Below are positions 21,600 to 32,093 of a DNA stretch of 64,000 nucleotides, piece by piece. The translations under genes and the position numbers were made by a program. Under the pieces are notes generated by a model, which saw only the letters and a program-made list of their open reading frames with translations, made no database searches and was not told where the DNA came from. The DNA is from Undaria pinnatifida (lineage: Eukaryota > Sar > Phaeophyceae > Laminariales > Alariaceae), in contig JABAKD010000001.1 of assembly GCA_012845835.1 (NCBI GenBank), forward strand, positions 16,054,226 to 16,118,225, given 5' to 3'. Each line of letters starts with the position of its first letter. Within the stretch, counting starts at the first letter, position 1.

Positions 21600-22960
21600 C
21601 TGCAGCGGCTTTTGCGGAGGCTACAATCGAAATGGAGGGGAGCCAATTTGCTGGGAAGGTTACGCAGTCTCCGGAGACCACAAGGTCGAGACCCAACGTT
21701 TGGCTGACAAGCAAATGGCTTGGTTTGCTGCATTGCATATACAGGATCTTGCCAAGACAATCCTCCGTGGAGAAGAGCCAGTCGAGGAATGGACAGACGC
21801 CCAAGGGAATGCTGCATTCCCGACGCCTCAAGAATTCCTATAGGGAATTCTCCTGGAGATCGTCGGCCAGTTGAAATGGCAAAGAAGGCATGGATTCCAT
21901 GGGCAGCAGCAAGAGCTATTCAAAGTAATGGCTTCAGTGTAGTAATGGCGTGGGCGTTGGAGGGAAAGCGATCGGAGGAAATAAGCGCAAACCAACCCGA
22001 GTCGGGAAGGTTGGAAGAGGACGCTGAAGCGGCAGAGCAAGAAACGCCACCGCAACCGCCCGAGCCGCTACCGCCGCAGCAGCCGCTGGCAGCGAAGCCG
22101 CTGGCCCTCCTGTCGCCACCGGAAGAAGTTGGCGGAGATGAGAACGAAGGGGTAATTGCATGTACATGTGAGAACATCGTGGTTGAGGTTGGAGGAGTGA
22201 TGGCGTGTGATGGGGGAAAAGGGATGATGGAGTCTATGCAGATGGACAAGGAGAAAGAGCTGCTTCGGCAGCAGCCGCACCAGCAGCAGCCGCAACTACC
22301 TGGTGCTGCCGCCCCAACCCCATGCCCATTGCCACAGGCACCGCAATCGTCGCAGCAGTCGGTGGAAGCGCAGCAGCTTCCGCTGCTGTCACCGCCGCAG
22401 GAAGTTGACGGAGATGAGCACGAAGGGGTGATGGTATCTGAGAACATGGTGGTTGAGATTGGAGGAGTGGTGGCGTGTGATGGGGGGAAAGGGATGATGG
22501 AGATGGACAACAAGGAAGAGCTGATTCAGCAGCAGCCGAACCACCAGCAGCCACAGCTACCTGGTGCTGCCGCCCGGACCCGTGGCCAACCCCAAGGCCA
22601 GCAGGTCTTGTTGATGAGAGCATCAGCGATTGGGAGATCTTGAGCAATGATTTTCAGGTTTTTGTTTTGGGAGGCAGAGCAACAGCAGGGTCGTTTGCGT
22701 TTGGAAAATGCGAACAGAAGGGAGGCCAGAGCGATCGCGAGCAGGAGAGAGATTGGAAGCGAGAAGGCATTGGCACTGGTTGGTCCTTCAGCACCTTCGG
22801 GGGTTGGGGGCAAGAGACGCCTGGTCGCCTGGTCGGCGCCTTACCCGTTCGCGGCGAACACGTGTACGCGAAAAGAGGTGACCTCACTACCGGTTGTCGA
22901 GATCGAAAGGCATTTATTGTTTTCGAGTACCACAGCAACACGCAGTAGAATCAAAACATG
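21600..22960 (+). CDS. Foreign, oppositely oriented open segment inside the LTR element
   Basis: Between the RT fragment and the 5' LTR the plus strand reads open from 21720 to 22643 (307 codons; a start at 21876, MAKKAWIPWAA, is also possible). The protein has two long repeats, each with a Pro/Gln-rich stretch, PPxEVxGDExEGV and a VVExGGVxACDGGKGMM block. A +1 frame at 22601-22948 continues LVDESISDWEILSNDF. Upstream, 21620-21840 in another frame reads LADKQMAWFAALHIQDLAK, with a stop at 21841. The minus strand here is Cys/Ser-rich shadow, apart from one hydrophobic stretch near 22700-22760. I recognise no family. Best reading: a captured host-gene segment, now frameshifted. Confidence 0.4.
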
Positions 22961-23002
22961 CTTGTGCGTCGAATGATGATACACTGCAACGGGTGTGATT
23001 AG

Positions 23003-23355
23003 CATATTCGACAACCTGTATGCCCGGCGTAGGATGGCTCGCGGGGAGATTGCTCTCGGTACCCGATGAGGGACCATCAGGCGGAGGAGAAGATAAAAAG
23101 ATAGAATACATATTAAAGTATCGGAGTCCCGGAGGCCACTCTGAACATGCACACCCGAAAAAAACAAAATACTAAACTGAGCAACAGCAGTAGCACCAGT
23201 ACACTGCGCCAAAGGCGACTCAACTCGAGCATATCGAAGATTGAGACCGCCAATCATACCAGTAGTTCTACTCTACCATCTCCTTAGATTCTATGCAGTC
23301 ATACACCTCATACATCAGACTTGTGCGCAGGCATAAACCAACACATAAACCAACA
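23003..23355 (-). repeat. LTR of a minus-strand copia element (5' LTR)
   Basis: This is the partner of 19649-20009, sharing ATTCGACAA at one end, GGAGATTGCTCTCGGTACCC and AACCAACA at the other. No clear tRNA primer site adjoins the inner edge at 23002. Confidence 0.8.
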
Positions 23356-25515
23356 GAAGGAAACAGCCAAAGGGGGAGAGGACCCAAAGTGTCTACGAGG
23401 GATTGACCACACCATTCTAGTAGGCAAGAATGAAACAGCTGTGATCAGCCTGACAGGTCTACGCAACCACGCTTCTCTTGAGGTGAGCAGGGGCGTTCGC
23501 GCATGGCTTACCGTAGAGGAGGAGTCAATTAACCCAGTTATTATTTTCTAGATTTTCTTCCCTCCACGGCCTAAATTACGATTTAAAATCGTTGACGCAA
23601 ATAGGTCACAATTACTATAAGTTCAGGATCCCATGTAGAAAACAAGGGCGGCGGCGGTTGGGCGGCGGGGTTGCACATGTCTTACGCGTGCTGAGTGGAA
23701 AACTTGCGAAACATTGTCCGGTGGTTTGCTGCGTGGGTCGTACTTTTCGTTTATCATCTCTTGCATACAAACACTCTAACAACCGTGGCCGTTTCTTTGT
23801 TTTGAAGAGTTGGGAGTGCAGCACTAAACATGTAGACTAGAGATCACCCCGCCTAGAATCATACTTCAGGGTACCTTGATAACCGTGTCTTGGGGTTTTC
23901 GTTACATGTGCCCGTGCACATTATATAGGGTAGACTATAGAGGAATGTGTACGATCGGGCACTTTGAAAACCGTGCTTTGTGTGTTTGCGCGATGTGTCC
24001 ATGATTTCGTCACACACTCGACGGATCAGAGCTTGTGGTAAAACGAAAGCAAGGCTGACCCTCTTCAATTTCTTGTTGGACAAGCGGAGACCCCTGAAAA
24101 AAATTTGAGCATCAAGTTCGAAAGGCAAGGAGGAGCAAGGTGCGGGATCGAATCGCACGGGTCGCGACCGCAAGACGCCAACTTTCCCCCTCGGTTAATC
24201 TTCAAAATGTATCTTCGTCACCATGGTCTAGCCCGGGAAACCATGGACAACCCAAGGTGCCGAAACATAGCGCAATATACGGGCCACAAAATGACTTGTG
24301 CACGCCATCGTTAGAACAAGCACGGCCAAACTTTAACGACCAAAACAATCTTCTCAATCTAATTCACCACTACTGGCCTTGCGCCCCCCGGCATTTGTTA
24401 GATCACCGACCGCGTGACTTTCATTAATGCGCAGCGGGTTGTATGCGAACGTGCACACGTAAAACGGCTTATCCCGAAGGTCGTTGAGTGTTAAAAGCGT
24501 CCTGGTAGTGGACATTCACGTGGTCGTTGCTGTCGGCACGGTCGCCGCGAGGGAGGAAGGGCTCGTGCCGGTGAGGAAGAACCAGGGAAGAAAACATGTA
24601 ACAACTACTGTAACTTCGCTTTGACCTCTCCGTGCGCTTATATGCATAGTAGAACCAGAGAAGGTTCACACGCCCTCGACTGGACCACCCACACGACTAG
24701 ACACAAGCGGCGCCGAATTAGCTGAAACGTTGTGAGGCGTAGTGAGGTGATGGAATATGACCGATTAAGTAGACGTTTGCGTTCATGGTCGCCACGCATT
24801 GTCCTGGGTTTATCCCCGGGTTTCATTGTTGCGGATATATCACGAGTTGCTGGTGCTGGTGTAGCGTATCGCACACAACGGCCAACCTGTCTTGTTGTCC
24901 CGCTCTTCTTCGTGGACCCTGTCCCAACGTGTGTTATGTTCTGACATATTGGTTGTCTCTCATGAGTGTGTACGACGTAGACGGCCGCCTTCGACTCTGG
25001 TGCTTCAGCGGTGCCGGCCGTGAACAGAGTGGTCCCGTCCAACATCCTGGACCATACGTCAATCGGCCAAAAACAATCCCGGCGAACGAAAGTTCGAGAG
25101 GATCGTAGTCTTCGAATGGACTACATCGCATACCATGCAAGCCACCGCACCCCCTCACACGATTGCGGTAAAGCTCATTTTTTTTTTACCATGTAGAGAA
25201 TGTATAGACTAAACGCTATTAATAGCCGAGCGAGATGCGTTTATAGAAACATTTCGCCGGTATAGATCTCTCCATAGGCCACAACTTTCGTTGTGTGCCC
25301 GCCCCCCCCCCCCCCCGCCCCCCCCCGTTTTTTTAGAGAAAGTCGGATATACAATCGCCCCGGAGTGTGTGTTATCATGCGCGTTTCTAGGCACACGGTA
25401 GACTGACACGAACCAACGAGCGAGGACTCCGGTCGCATCCACTATGACCAAGGAAGGGTACCATATTGTAGTCGTCTATATAGTAGAGCACTCTATCTTA
25501 ATACCCTTATCATGC
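23356..25515. other. No confident gene
   Basis: Short frames only. A plus-strand stretch at 23380-23551 and a minus-strand frame at 24638-25045 have ordinary amino-acid composition but no family I recognise. A C run at 25300-25328 is the main low-complexity tract. Confidence 0.35.
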
Positions 25516-25519
25516 CCCC

Positions 25520-26400
25520 ACTTTCCCTGCCGGAGTTCCACCAGTCGCACGAGTGACTTTATACCTCACCGGACGAAGTCTTGAGATACTTTCGGGGTCT
25601 TTTTTTGAGGCGCAGCGTAGTTCACCATTCCGTTGTGTGGGTTCGTACCGCAAAATTATAGACTATATATTTTAAAAAAAGCAAAGCTTAAGACCGCAAA
25701 GGAAAACAGGGGGGTCAACACGGGAGTGACCTCTCGACCTATTGCAAAATGGGGCTCGGCAAGAGTGCCCCCCCCCCCCCCTACCGTAGCCTTGGTGTGT
25801 TCGAGCCACTAGCACGCGAGTGACTCTGTACTTCACGGAGATGAAAAGGTTTTTTATGCCGTTGTTTTGACGCAGGCTTGAATAGAAAACTTTTTTTTTG
25901 CATTTTGAAACTGCGGAGAGATTGATTTCGTCAAATATACATTAAAGGAAACAATAAGATCGCAAAAAGAACTCAATGGGGGTCACTCGCGCTACGAGTG
26001 ACCCCTAGCCGCTGAAATTAAAGGGCCTTAAAAGGGGGTGAAGGGACTCCCGTGCCGTAGCCTGGGTCAGGGCTGCGGTAGGGGTTTTCTGTACTTTTTG
26101 GGGCGTGTTTTTGGGGTGGCTTGGGATCCAGGCTACGGTTGCGGGGTCCCTTTTTGGGCCTTGAATTTTTGTGGCTATGGGTCACTTGCGCGAGTAACCC
26201 CTTTGTTTTTTTGCGATCTTACGTTTTCTCCATGTTATATATTGGCGAAATCAATCCGCAATGCAAAGGTAATTTAAGCTGCTCCAAAACAACTGCCTAA
26301 ACCATTGTCATTCGTGAGGTACAGAGTCACTCGTGCGAGTGGCTCAAACACACCACCAGTGAAAACGGGGGTACCCCCCCTACCGTAGCCTTGGTCTTGG
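25520..26400. repeat. Foldback repeat with about 260 bp imperfect arms
   Basis: The left arm (about 25795-26060) carries GAGCCACTAGCACGCGAGTG, AGATTGATTTCGTCAAATAT and GGGTCACTCGCGCTACGAGT. The right arm (about 26140-26355) carries the reverse complements in inverse order. The short centre near 26060-26130 is itself related (GTAGCCTGGGTCAGG versus a reverse copy). A further direct copy of the left arm lies at 25520-25760. No transposase frame is present. Confidence 0.75.
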
Positions 26401-27125
26401 GTCACTCGCTGCCGACTGAACCACACAACCAGACACAGGCCGCGGGGTTGTGACTTCGTGAAGGTCAGTACGGTGACGAAAACTCGCCAACAAATGGCGT
26501 TGGGTTTTGCATTCAACGTTGGCGAGGACTGACCATTTCATGATATCAAACTTCGAATCTAGGGTTTCCTATCGGTTGACTAAGCGGGCACGAACGAGCG
26601 GACTAAACCTTTGGCATAGTTACCCCTTGGACATACATATTTTCGGGGCCAAGACCCTCCAAAATGAAATAATAAAACGCCCTTCCCCGATTTGTTTATG
26701 GCGCTAACACGAACGCTACGTGTAGGGGACAGATTTTGGACCCAAAACTAGATCAATCTCTTTCCCGACACCCTCACGCGCCACAAGATGAAGGTTCACG
26801 TTCTCTAGATCGTACAAGCTTCTCTCGTATAAGCGAACCGCGCTGCGGTCCATAGAACGGGGCTATATCCATGGTTGTTACACTGGTTGCCGCCCGACAA
26901 TGTGTACACCATGAGCTTCAACACCGATCGGTCTTGAAAAAAATAACATCAGAAAAAAAACAAAGGAAACAAATAAAGTTAAATTTTTCGAGTCATTCCA
27001 CGGTAGGGTTGGTGCAGCGGGCACTTCTCTGAGCGCTATTGATCAAAATCATCAGCTCGATACTTCACCCGAAACATTGTTGTGACTTCGAAGGCGTTTC
27101 GCTCGCGCGCACCCCGACCAGTACC
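26401..27125. other. No gene seen
   Basis: Mixed sequence with short frames on both strands and no similarity that I recognise. Confidence 0.4.
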
Positions 27126-27126
27126 G

Positions 27127-27410
27127 AGACGCGTGCTACGATAGAAAGGGGCACGACCTTTGTTTTGCTGAGGTCCCTCGACTTGGGAACATGAGATATC
27201 TGTCTTATATAACTCAAACACCGTTTTGGGAGAAGAGTATAACTGCTACCGGGGGTGAAAAATCCCATCGTGGCCTAGGCACGCGGCGAGAATCATGCAA
27301 AAAACAACAACCTGTTGAAATCCGGCGATTTGGGGGCTAAGGAGCCCCGCCATCCCGAAACCATTTCAGACCAAAAGTGACATTAACATATGCGCTATCG
27401 TATAGCACGC
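27127..27410. mobile_element. MITE family M, intact-length copy
   Basis: The ends are GCGTGCTACGATAGAAAGGG and, at the right, GCTATCGTATAGCACGC. The interior keeps AGGTCCCTCGACTTGGGA and GCGATTTGGGGGCTAAGGAG, matching other copies. Confidence 0.75.
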
Positions 27411-28728
27411 AACTACTTCAATGCGCTAGTCCTAAAACAACTACCAGGTGAAATAACAGTCGTAAAGGTGCCAGACCAACCAGCAGACCATCCAGGAGTT
27501 CATCACTTGAAAAGCTCAACACCGGCCAGAAGCGTTTGACCCCCAAAAAAGAGCCGGGGATGCAGCATCAGGCCCTGAGGTCCTCACATGAGGCGCTCAG
27601 TATCTCACTCGATTCTCTACATGACTTCGAAGGCATTCGTTCCCACAACCTGACGAAGCTTCTACGCCTTAGTCCCAATATATATATAATCGTGAAATTA
27701 CTTCATTAATCGGCAGTTTCTCGCGTGAGGAGCTCCATCGCCCACGGACGTTTTCGCCCAATCATACAACTGCAACCAATACCGTCGAATGACTTGAAGA
27801 AAGAAAAAAAAAAAACCGTGGGGTGACTCTTACGCGCGATAAAAGCTAGCTGCGCTTTCAATTCATACTTCCGCGGCCTAGCATCGACCAATTCCACCGG
27901 CGGCCCTCGCTCCACATTTCCTTCTCACAACTGTACATCCGAACATAATTACCTTCCAGCACCTTAAAACCCTAAGCTGCACACAGGCTCCATGGGGAGG
28001 AGTTCCATCCCCACGCCTCATGGCGGGACGAGTTATATAGATAGAGGTACCTGGGTGGCAAAAAGTTACATCTAGGGGCTACCTGACTGTGTTCAAGGTG
28101 AGTCGTCGGTAGTACTTACTCCGGAGTTTAACGTTCTTGTAATCTCCGAAAACGTGCAGGCAGCACCACCTTCAACGTCGATGATAACTCATAAACATTA
28201 ACAGTCCTGTTGATAGAATTCATATTTCGTCGTTTATTAGCTGGTGGAGGGTGGCGATTTCCGGCGAGACAAGAGACACGACAACAAACGGCGACGGGAA
28301 AAAAAGTGGATGATCATCCACGCCGTCCTTTGCACTTTTAAGTTTTGCCATCGGACACGGTGCCGCATGAGCTTCTGCAACGTCGAGATCACACACAATC
28401 ATACATTATTCCCGGATGAAGAACGCACGAGAAAATCATGGGAAACCCCCGAAACCCCCAAAACGGACATCTGTGCATGAACCATGAACTCCCGTACCTC
28501 CCATCTGTGATTGCTTGTGGCTTTTAACACTACTCTACTGTTGGCAGTAGCAACATAGTCTGCGTTGCCACACTCTCAACTCGTGGAAACCATTAACGAT
28601 TGCAGTGCAGCGCCAACATCATCGCGTGGCCGTGCCTTTCCCCCGTGCACAGCATTGGGGCCATTAATGGCTGTATATTGTGCAGCTCCAACGATATGCG
28701 AAGCCGTATGTTGTTCCCCAGTGAACAG
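27411..28728. other. No confident gene
   Basis: Only short frames occur. This lies downstream (on the minus strand) of the glycosyltransferase stop codon and may include its 3' UTR, but no poly(A) signal stands out. Confidence 0.4.
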
Positions 28729-29190
28729 CTAAACATTAGCTTCATTTTTATAGGACCACATACTTTTCGGCAAAGGCACATACTTAGCTTCAATCAAGTC
28801 ATCCAACGCAACCCTCAGGATCTGCGTTGATGTTAGGACCGGATCGCGCCAAGAACCAGAAATAGGCACCCATAAGTGCCCCCTCTCCGCCACAGCAAGG
28901 GGGGGGATGATTTTGTACTGGAAGGGGGTCTTGGGTCCATCGCATTCCGTCGAAAAAAATGAAATTCCTTTTGTTAGTAGCCCTGCGACTTGGCCGAACG
29001 TGCTGCACCCCATCAAAAGGGCATCCGCCTGAATCATGCACGACATGGCATTCTGCACATCATGGCTCACGTGAAGCACGATGGTCATTCCGACAACGCG
29101 GAACATCCCCGACCGGTTCGGGCTGCAGTAAAAACCCGCCTGCTTTTCGGGACAGTCCTCCGGTGTTTCTGCTTGTAAGCATTGCGATAT
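28729..29190 (-). CDS. Last exon of a fucosyltransferase-like gene
   Basis: This minus-strand exon has phase 0 and starts after a good acceptor: a pyrimidine-rich run then CGCAG/ATATCG at 29191/29190. It ends at a stop at 28731-28729. It encodes ISQCLQAETPEDC, then a long conserved-looking block ADALLMGCSTFGQVAGLL, and VAERGHLWVPISGSWRDP near the end. The S-T-F-x-x-V-A pattern after a small-residue-rich strand fits the C-terminal nucleotide-sugar binding motif of GDP-fucose transferase-like enzymes, which add fucose to glycans in the Golgi. The exon joins in frame with the donor at 30628. Intact as read; whether it is expressed is unknown. Confidence 0.6.
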   Translation of the reverse strand: MSQCLQAETPEDCPEKQAGFYCSPNRSGMFRVVGMTIVLHVSHDVQNAMSCMIQADALLMGCSTFGQVAGLLTKGISFFSTECDGPKTPFQYKIIPPLAVAERGHLWVPISGSWRDPVLTSTQILRVALDDLIEAKYVPLPKSMWSYKNEANV

Positions 29191-29529
29191 CTGCGCGAGA
29201 GAGGGACCGGGAAACGACAGCGCAACATCGGAAGCACGACGTGAGGTCATATGTTGAAACGGTAGGTACAAGAGGTGAGAACGACCAAATTTGTTTATGG
29301 ATCTTCATATAGGACGCTATATAACCCACCAAAACTTGGCTCTCGGAATCATCGCACGCGGAGTCCCACGAACGAATCCATGCCCTATGCGTCTACAACA
29401 GCTAGAATGCGTTAGAAAAATGAAAAGGGTTTCCAAATAGGTCGTAGGGGTAGTTCTTCAGCGGAACATATAGTCAGACATACGAGGCGAACACGTACCA
29501 CCTCCACCCTCTGGCGCGGCTCCGCGGAC

Positions 29530-29640
29530 CTGGTCAAAAGTCAACTGACCATGTCGGGAACTCGTCGAACAATCTCAGTCTCCTTCGATGTGGACACAGA
29601 ATAACCGTTTACGAGAAAACGTGAAAACAGCTCGTGGTTG
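29530..29640 (-). pseudogene. Broken copy of glycosyltransferase internal exon, fragment 1
   Basis: The minus-strand sequence matches the 3' part of the exon at 30628-30898, including TTCGACGAGTTCCCGACATG and a donor-like GACCAG/GTCCGC. Stops and a frameshift prevent coding. It lies in the intron before the last exon. Confidence 0.65.
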
Positions 29641-30190
29641 TGCATGTTGTCTCTTTAACGCTTTTTTACTGAAAAGACGAACGACCGATGTATCACAAGA
29701 ACAGCATTTCGCCCAACTTCTAGACTATATCGCAACGTATGTATGCAACAAAATTGTTTAAAAAGAACCCGGTAATATACTCCTAATTATAGGCTGCATT
29801 TTTGCGGGGGGGGTCATCTCACGGTAGGTGTGCACAGCAGAATTTTCTGAGCTGCTATCAGAAGGAGGAGGAGGTCAATATTTCATCCGCCAAAAACGAC
29901 TTCGAAGACCTTCGTTCGCGCAACGCCCGCGACCAACTTCTTTATGCCCTAGTCCTATAAAAACAGCTATTCTTATTATTTTACTCGTGAAGAAGTTATC
30001 ATACTAAATATATTATGACCGTAGTTCATCGCACTTGAGGGGCTCAACTGTTCAGACCGTTCAGAATCCTTTGACCCACCCCGTGCAACCTCTATCGCAC
30101 TATGAAGGGATGACGGGATGACACGTGTACGAGGAGCCCTACCTACCAGCAGCCCAGAAACGTGTTGAACCCAAACGTGCCACCTCTCTC
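29641..30190. other. Intron-like sequence, no gene
   Basis: This lies between exon fragments of the glycosyltransferase-like gene. It contains TCTAGACTATATCGCA, a G run near 29805, and no open frame of note. Confidence 0.4.
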
Positions 30191-30194
30191 TATA

Positions 30195-30365
30195 CATTTT
30201 TGTTTTTTTTTGTTTTTTACACATCTTCACTTTCCAGCTTCTGGACAAGCCGTGGTCTCAGGTGTCATCCCTTCTCCTCCCCGGTTCTTGCCTTCAATTT
30301 TCATCGCGTATAGGGTTCAGCAATCCCACTGCTCGTCAATTGTTCATCGAGTGTTGCTAACTCTA
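30195..30365 (-). mobile_element. Poly(A)-tailed SINE body, partial
   Basis: The plus strand shows a T-rich tract, then CTTTCCAGCTTCTGGACAAG, CTCCTCCCCGGTTCTTGCCT and CATCGAGTGTTGCTAACTC. This matches 53858-54005, so it is a minus-strand SINE body without its tRNA-like head. Confidence 0.65.
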
Positions 30366-30392
30366 TACATACCCTAGCGCGGCTCCACGAAC

Positions 30393-30540
30393 CTGATCAA
30401 GTCCCACCGACCACGTCGGGAACTCGTCCAACAACCCGGTCTCTCATCCGACGGACACGACATGCCGGGAACTCGTCGAACAACCCGCGGTTTCCACCGA
30501 CGAACACGGAACAATCGCTTCCGTGAAACAGCGGCTATGA
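30393..30540 (-). pseudogene. Broken copy of glycosyltransferase internal exon, fragment 2
   Basis: Two partial repeats of GTTCGACGAGTTCCCG-type sequence end at a donor-like GATCAG/GTTCGT. The frame is lost. It is a second degenerate copy of the 3' end of the exon at 30628-30898. Confidence 0.65.
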
Positions 30541-30627
30541 ATATCAAACACACGTTTACTTCATTCAGTATGAATGCCATCCAACCATACCCCTTTACGT
30601 TACCGCCGTATAGAATAGACAACGAAC

Positions 30628-30898
30628 CTGATCGAGTTCAACTGGCCATATCGGGAACTCGTCGAACAGCCCGGTCTCCTCCGAGGGGCACGGAATAACC
30701 GTCTCAGAGAAAACGTGAAATAGCGGTGGGTCCAATCCCTTTTCCACCACTTCGTGCGACACGGTGTTCATGAACAGGTCCAGCAGCTCGAAGTATTTCA
30801 CGGTGCCGTCGTGAAACGCGCGTCTATCGCCCAAACGGACGTGTATCGCGAAGTTTAGACGGGAAGAGTCGAATTCGCACGCCGGCTCCTCATCATAC
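30628..30898 (-). CDS. Internal exon of a fucosyltransferase-like gene
   Basis: The acceptor is TTCTGACAACAG/GTATGA (30899/30898) and the donor GATCAG/GTTCGT (30628/30627). The 271-base exon starts on the third base of a codon and ends phase 0, which fits the phase-0 last exon at 29190. It encodes NFAIHVRLGDRRAFHDG, with the HxRxGD-type motif that binds GDP-fucose in fucosyltransferase folds, then a FHVFSETVIPCPSEE block and DEFPIWPVELDQ. The 5' exon seen in the duplications ends phase 0, so at least one more exon must lie between. No such exon is visible upstream here. Confidence 0.6.
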
Positions 30899-30959
30899 CT
30901 GTTGTCAGAAATTGGACATGGTGACTCTGGTGACTCGTCAAAGCTCACAACACAATGTA

Positions 30960-31085
30960 AGTCGCCGACCTATATCCTTAATGAGGACACACACCCAGTA
31001 ACACGCGCGATCCGAGTATCACACATAGCTTGCAAATATGTGTTTCAACAAAATCTTCGATCTCACAGCTGGAGAGCGAGTATAT
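30960..31085 (-). repeat. Dispersed repeat D, reverse orientation
   Basis: The reverse complement shows CAGCTGTGAGATCGAAGATT and the GCGCGTGTTACTGGGTG-type region of repeat D. It lies just 5' of the glycosyltransferase exon and may mark where its upstream part was lost. Confidence 0.65.
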
Positions 31086-31089
31086 TTTA

Positions 31090-31685
31090 ATTTTTTTAGT
31101 ATATGTTGCTAAGGGTGAGACATAGAGTATCCCTGCACAGCTCGACCAAGTAAGCATGCCCTTGGTATCACTCGCTTTCGTAGCGAGCTCAGAAGCAGAA
31201 GAGAAGCAGCATACCCTTAGTAACATTTCCTCAGGACCGTGATGGACAAGTGAGGGACGGGCAAGCACGAGTCTCTCCGTCTCCTGACTATCCCAAATAC
31301 TAAACACGCCATCCTATCGTAAGAAAATAGCGATGTTTCTATCGGAAGCAGGCAATTACCCGCCTTCCAAGGCGGTACGCTAGCAAAGAAGCATCTCTCT
31401 ACGGCACGGTACCTAGTAGAGGTGGCATCACCATATTTTTTGTTCTGAAGCTCCTGGCATGTGGACCTTTATACAGGTAACCCACCAAAAACGCATTCTG
31501 AGAAAACGAAATAAAACCACACCCGCGATGATTACTAGGACGAGATCGAGGTGTACAAGAGGAATTTTGAGTTTTGTTGTTGCAAAACAACAACGACATA
31601 CTGTAGCGCCATACTGTAGCTCAGACGATTATCGGTCAATGGTACCTCCTCTTCATCCAGAAATCATTTTACAGGGAATGGTTCT
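31090..31685. other. No confident gene
   Basis: Short frames only. Small duplicated words (CATACTGTAGC twice near 31598-31620) but nothing recognised. Confidence 0.35.
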
Positions 31686-31689
31686 ACGG

Positions 31690-31870
31690 TAGTCCCCACA
31701 ACGTTTCTCTAACGAAATCGTCGGTTTTGAAACCAGCTCCTCCAGGCCCGAATGCCCTGAAATACGGTGCCCCTTGCCATCCCTGACGTCATCGTTCGAT
31801 AGTCCCTCGCAAACAAGAAAATGTATGAAGATATCGTAATCGAGGTGTAAAGTCAAGGTGCATCTTTCCT
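31690..31870 (-). repeat. GAGFKT-type dispersed exon-like repeat, copy 1
   Basis: On the minus strand one frame reads GGAGFKTDDFVRETL after a GTVFQ-like stretch in a neighbouring frame. Copies at 32990-33115 (plus) and 52965-53110 (minus) read GAGFKTGDLL and GAGFKTGDFVKEKL. It could descend from a host exon or an element protein. Confidence 0.5.
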
Positions 31871-32093
31871 AGTGTCGAGCAAGCGTGAAACGTTAGTTGT
31901 TGAAGAAAATCGCTGGTTTTGTGAGGGGGCTATCGTAGAATCAGTCCACCCTGGCTGGTTCTTATTCAAGTTGTAAACTCAAGGTGCATCTTTCCTAGTG
32001 TCGAGCAAGCGTGAGACGTTTGATGAAGAAAATCGCTGGTTTTGTGAGGGGGCTATCGTGGAATCAGTCCACCCTGGCTGGTTTTTATTCAAG
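31846..32093 (+). repeat. Tandem duplication of a 122-125 bp unit
   Basis: Two adjacent units run from AAGGTGCATCTTTCCTAGTG through AATCGCTGGTTTTGTGAGGG to CCACCCTGGCTGGT, with a 3-base indel. The unit also occurs once, diverged, at 53110-53190. Confidence 0.85.

Noticed and set aside
21920-22513. Cys/Ser/Pro-rich minus-strand frame inside the LTR element
   Set aside because: It is the complement of Gln/Pro repeats on the plus strand; the composition explains the openness.
31700-31760. Homeobox-like RSWFQNRRFR on the minus strand
   Set aside because: It arises from one reading frame of the GAGFKT repeat. The other two copies are open in a different frame, a stop follows at once, and no homeodomain helices precede it.
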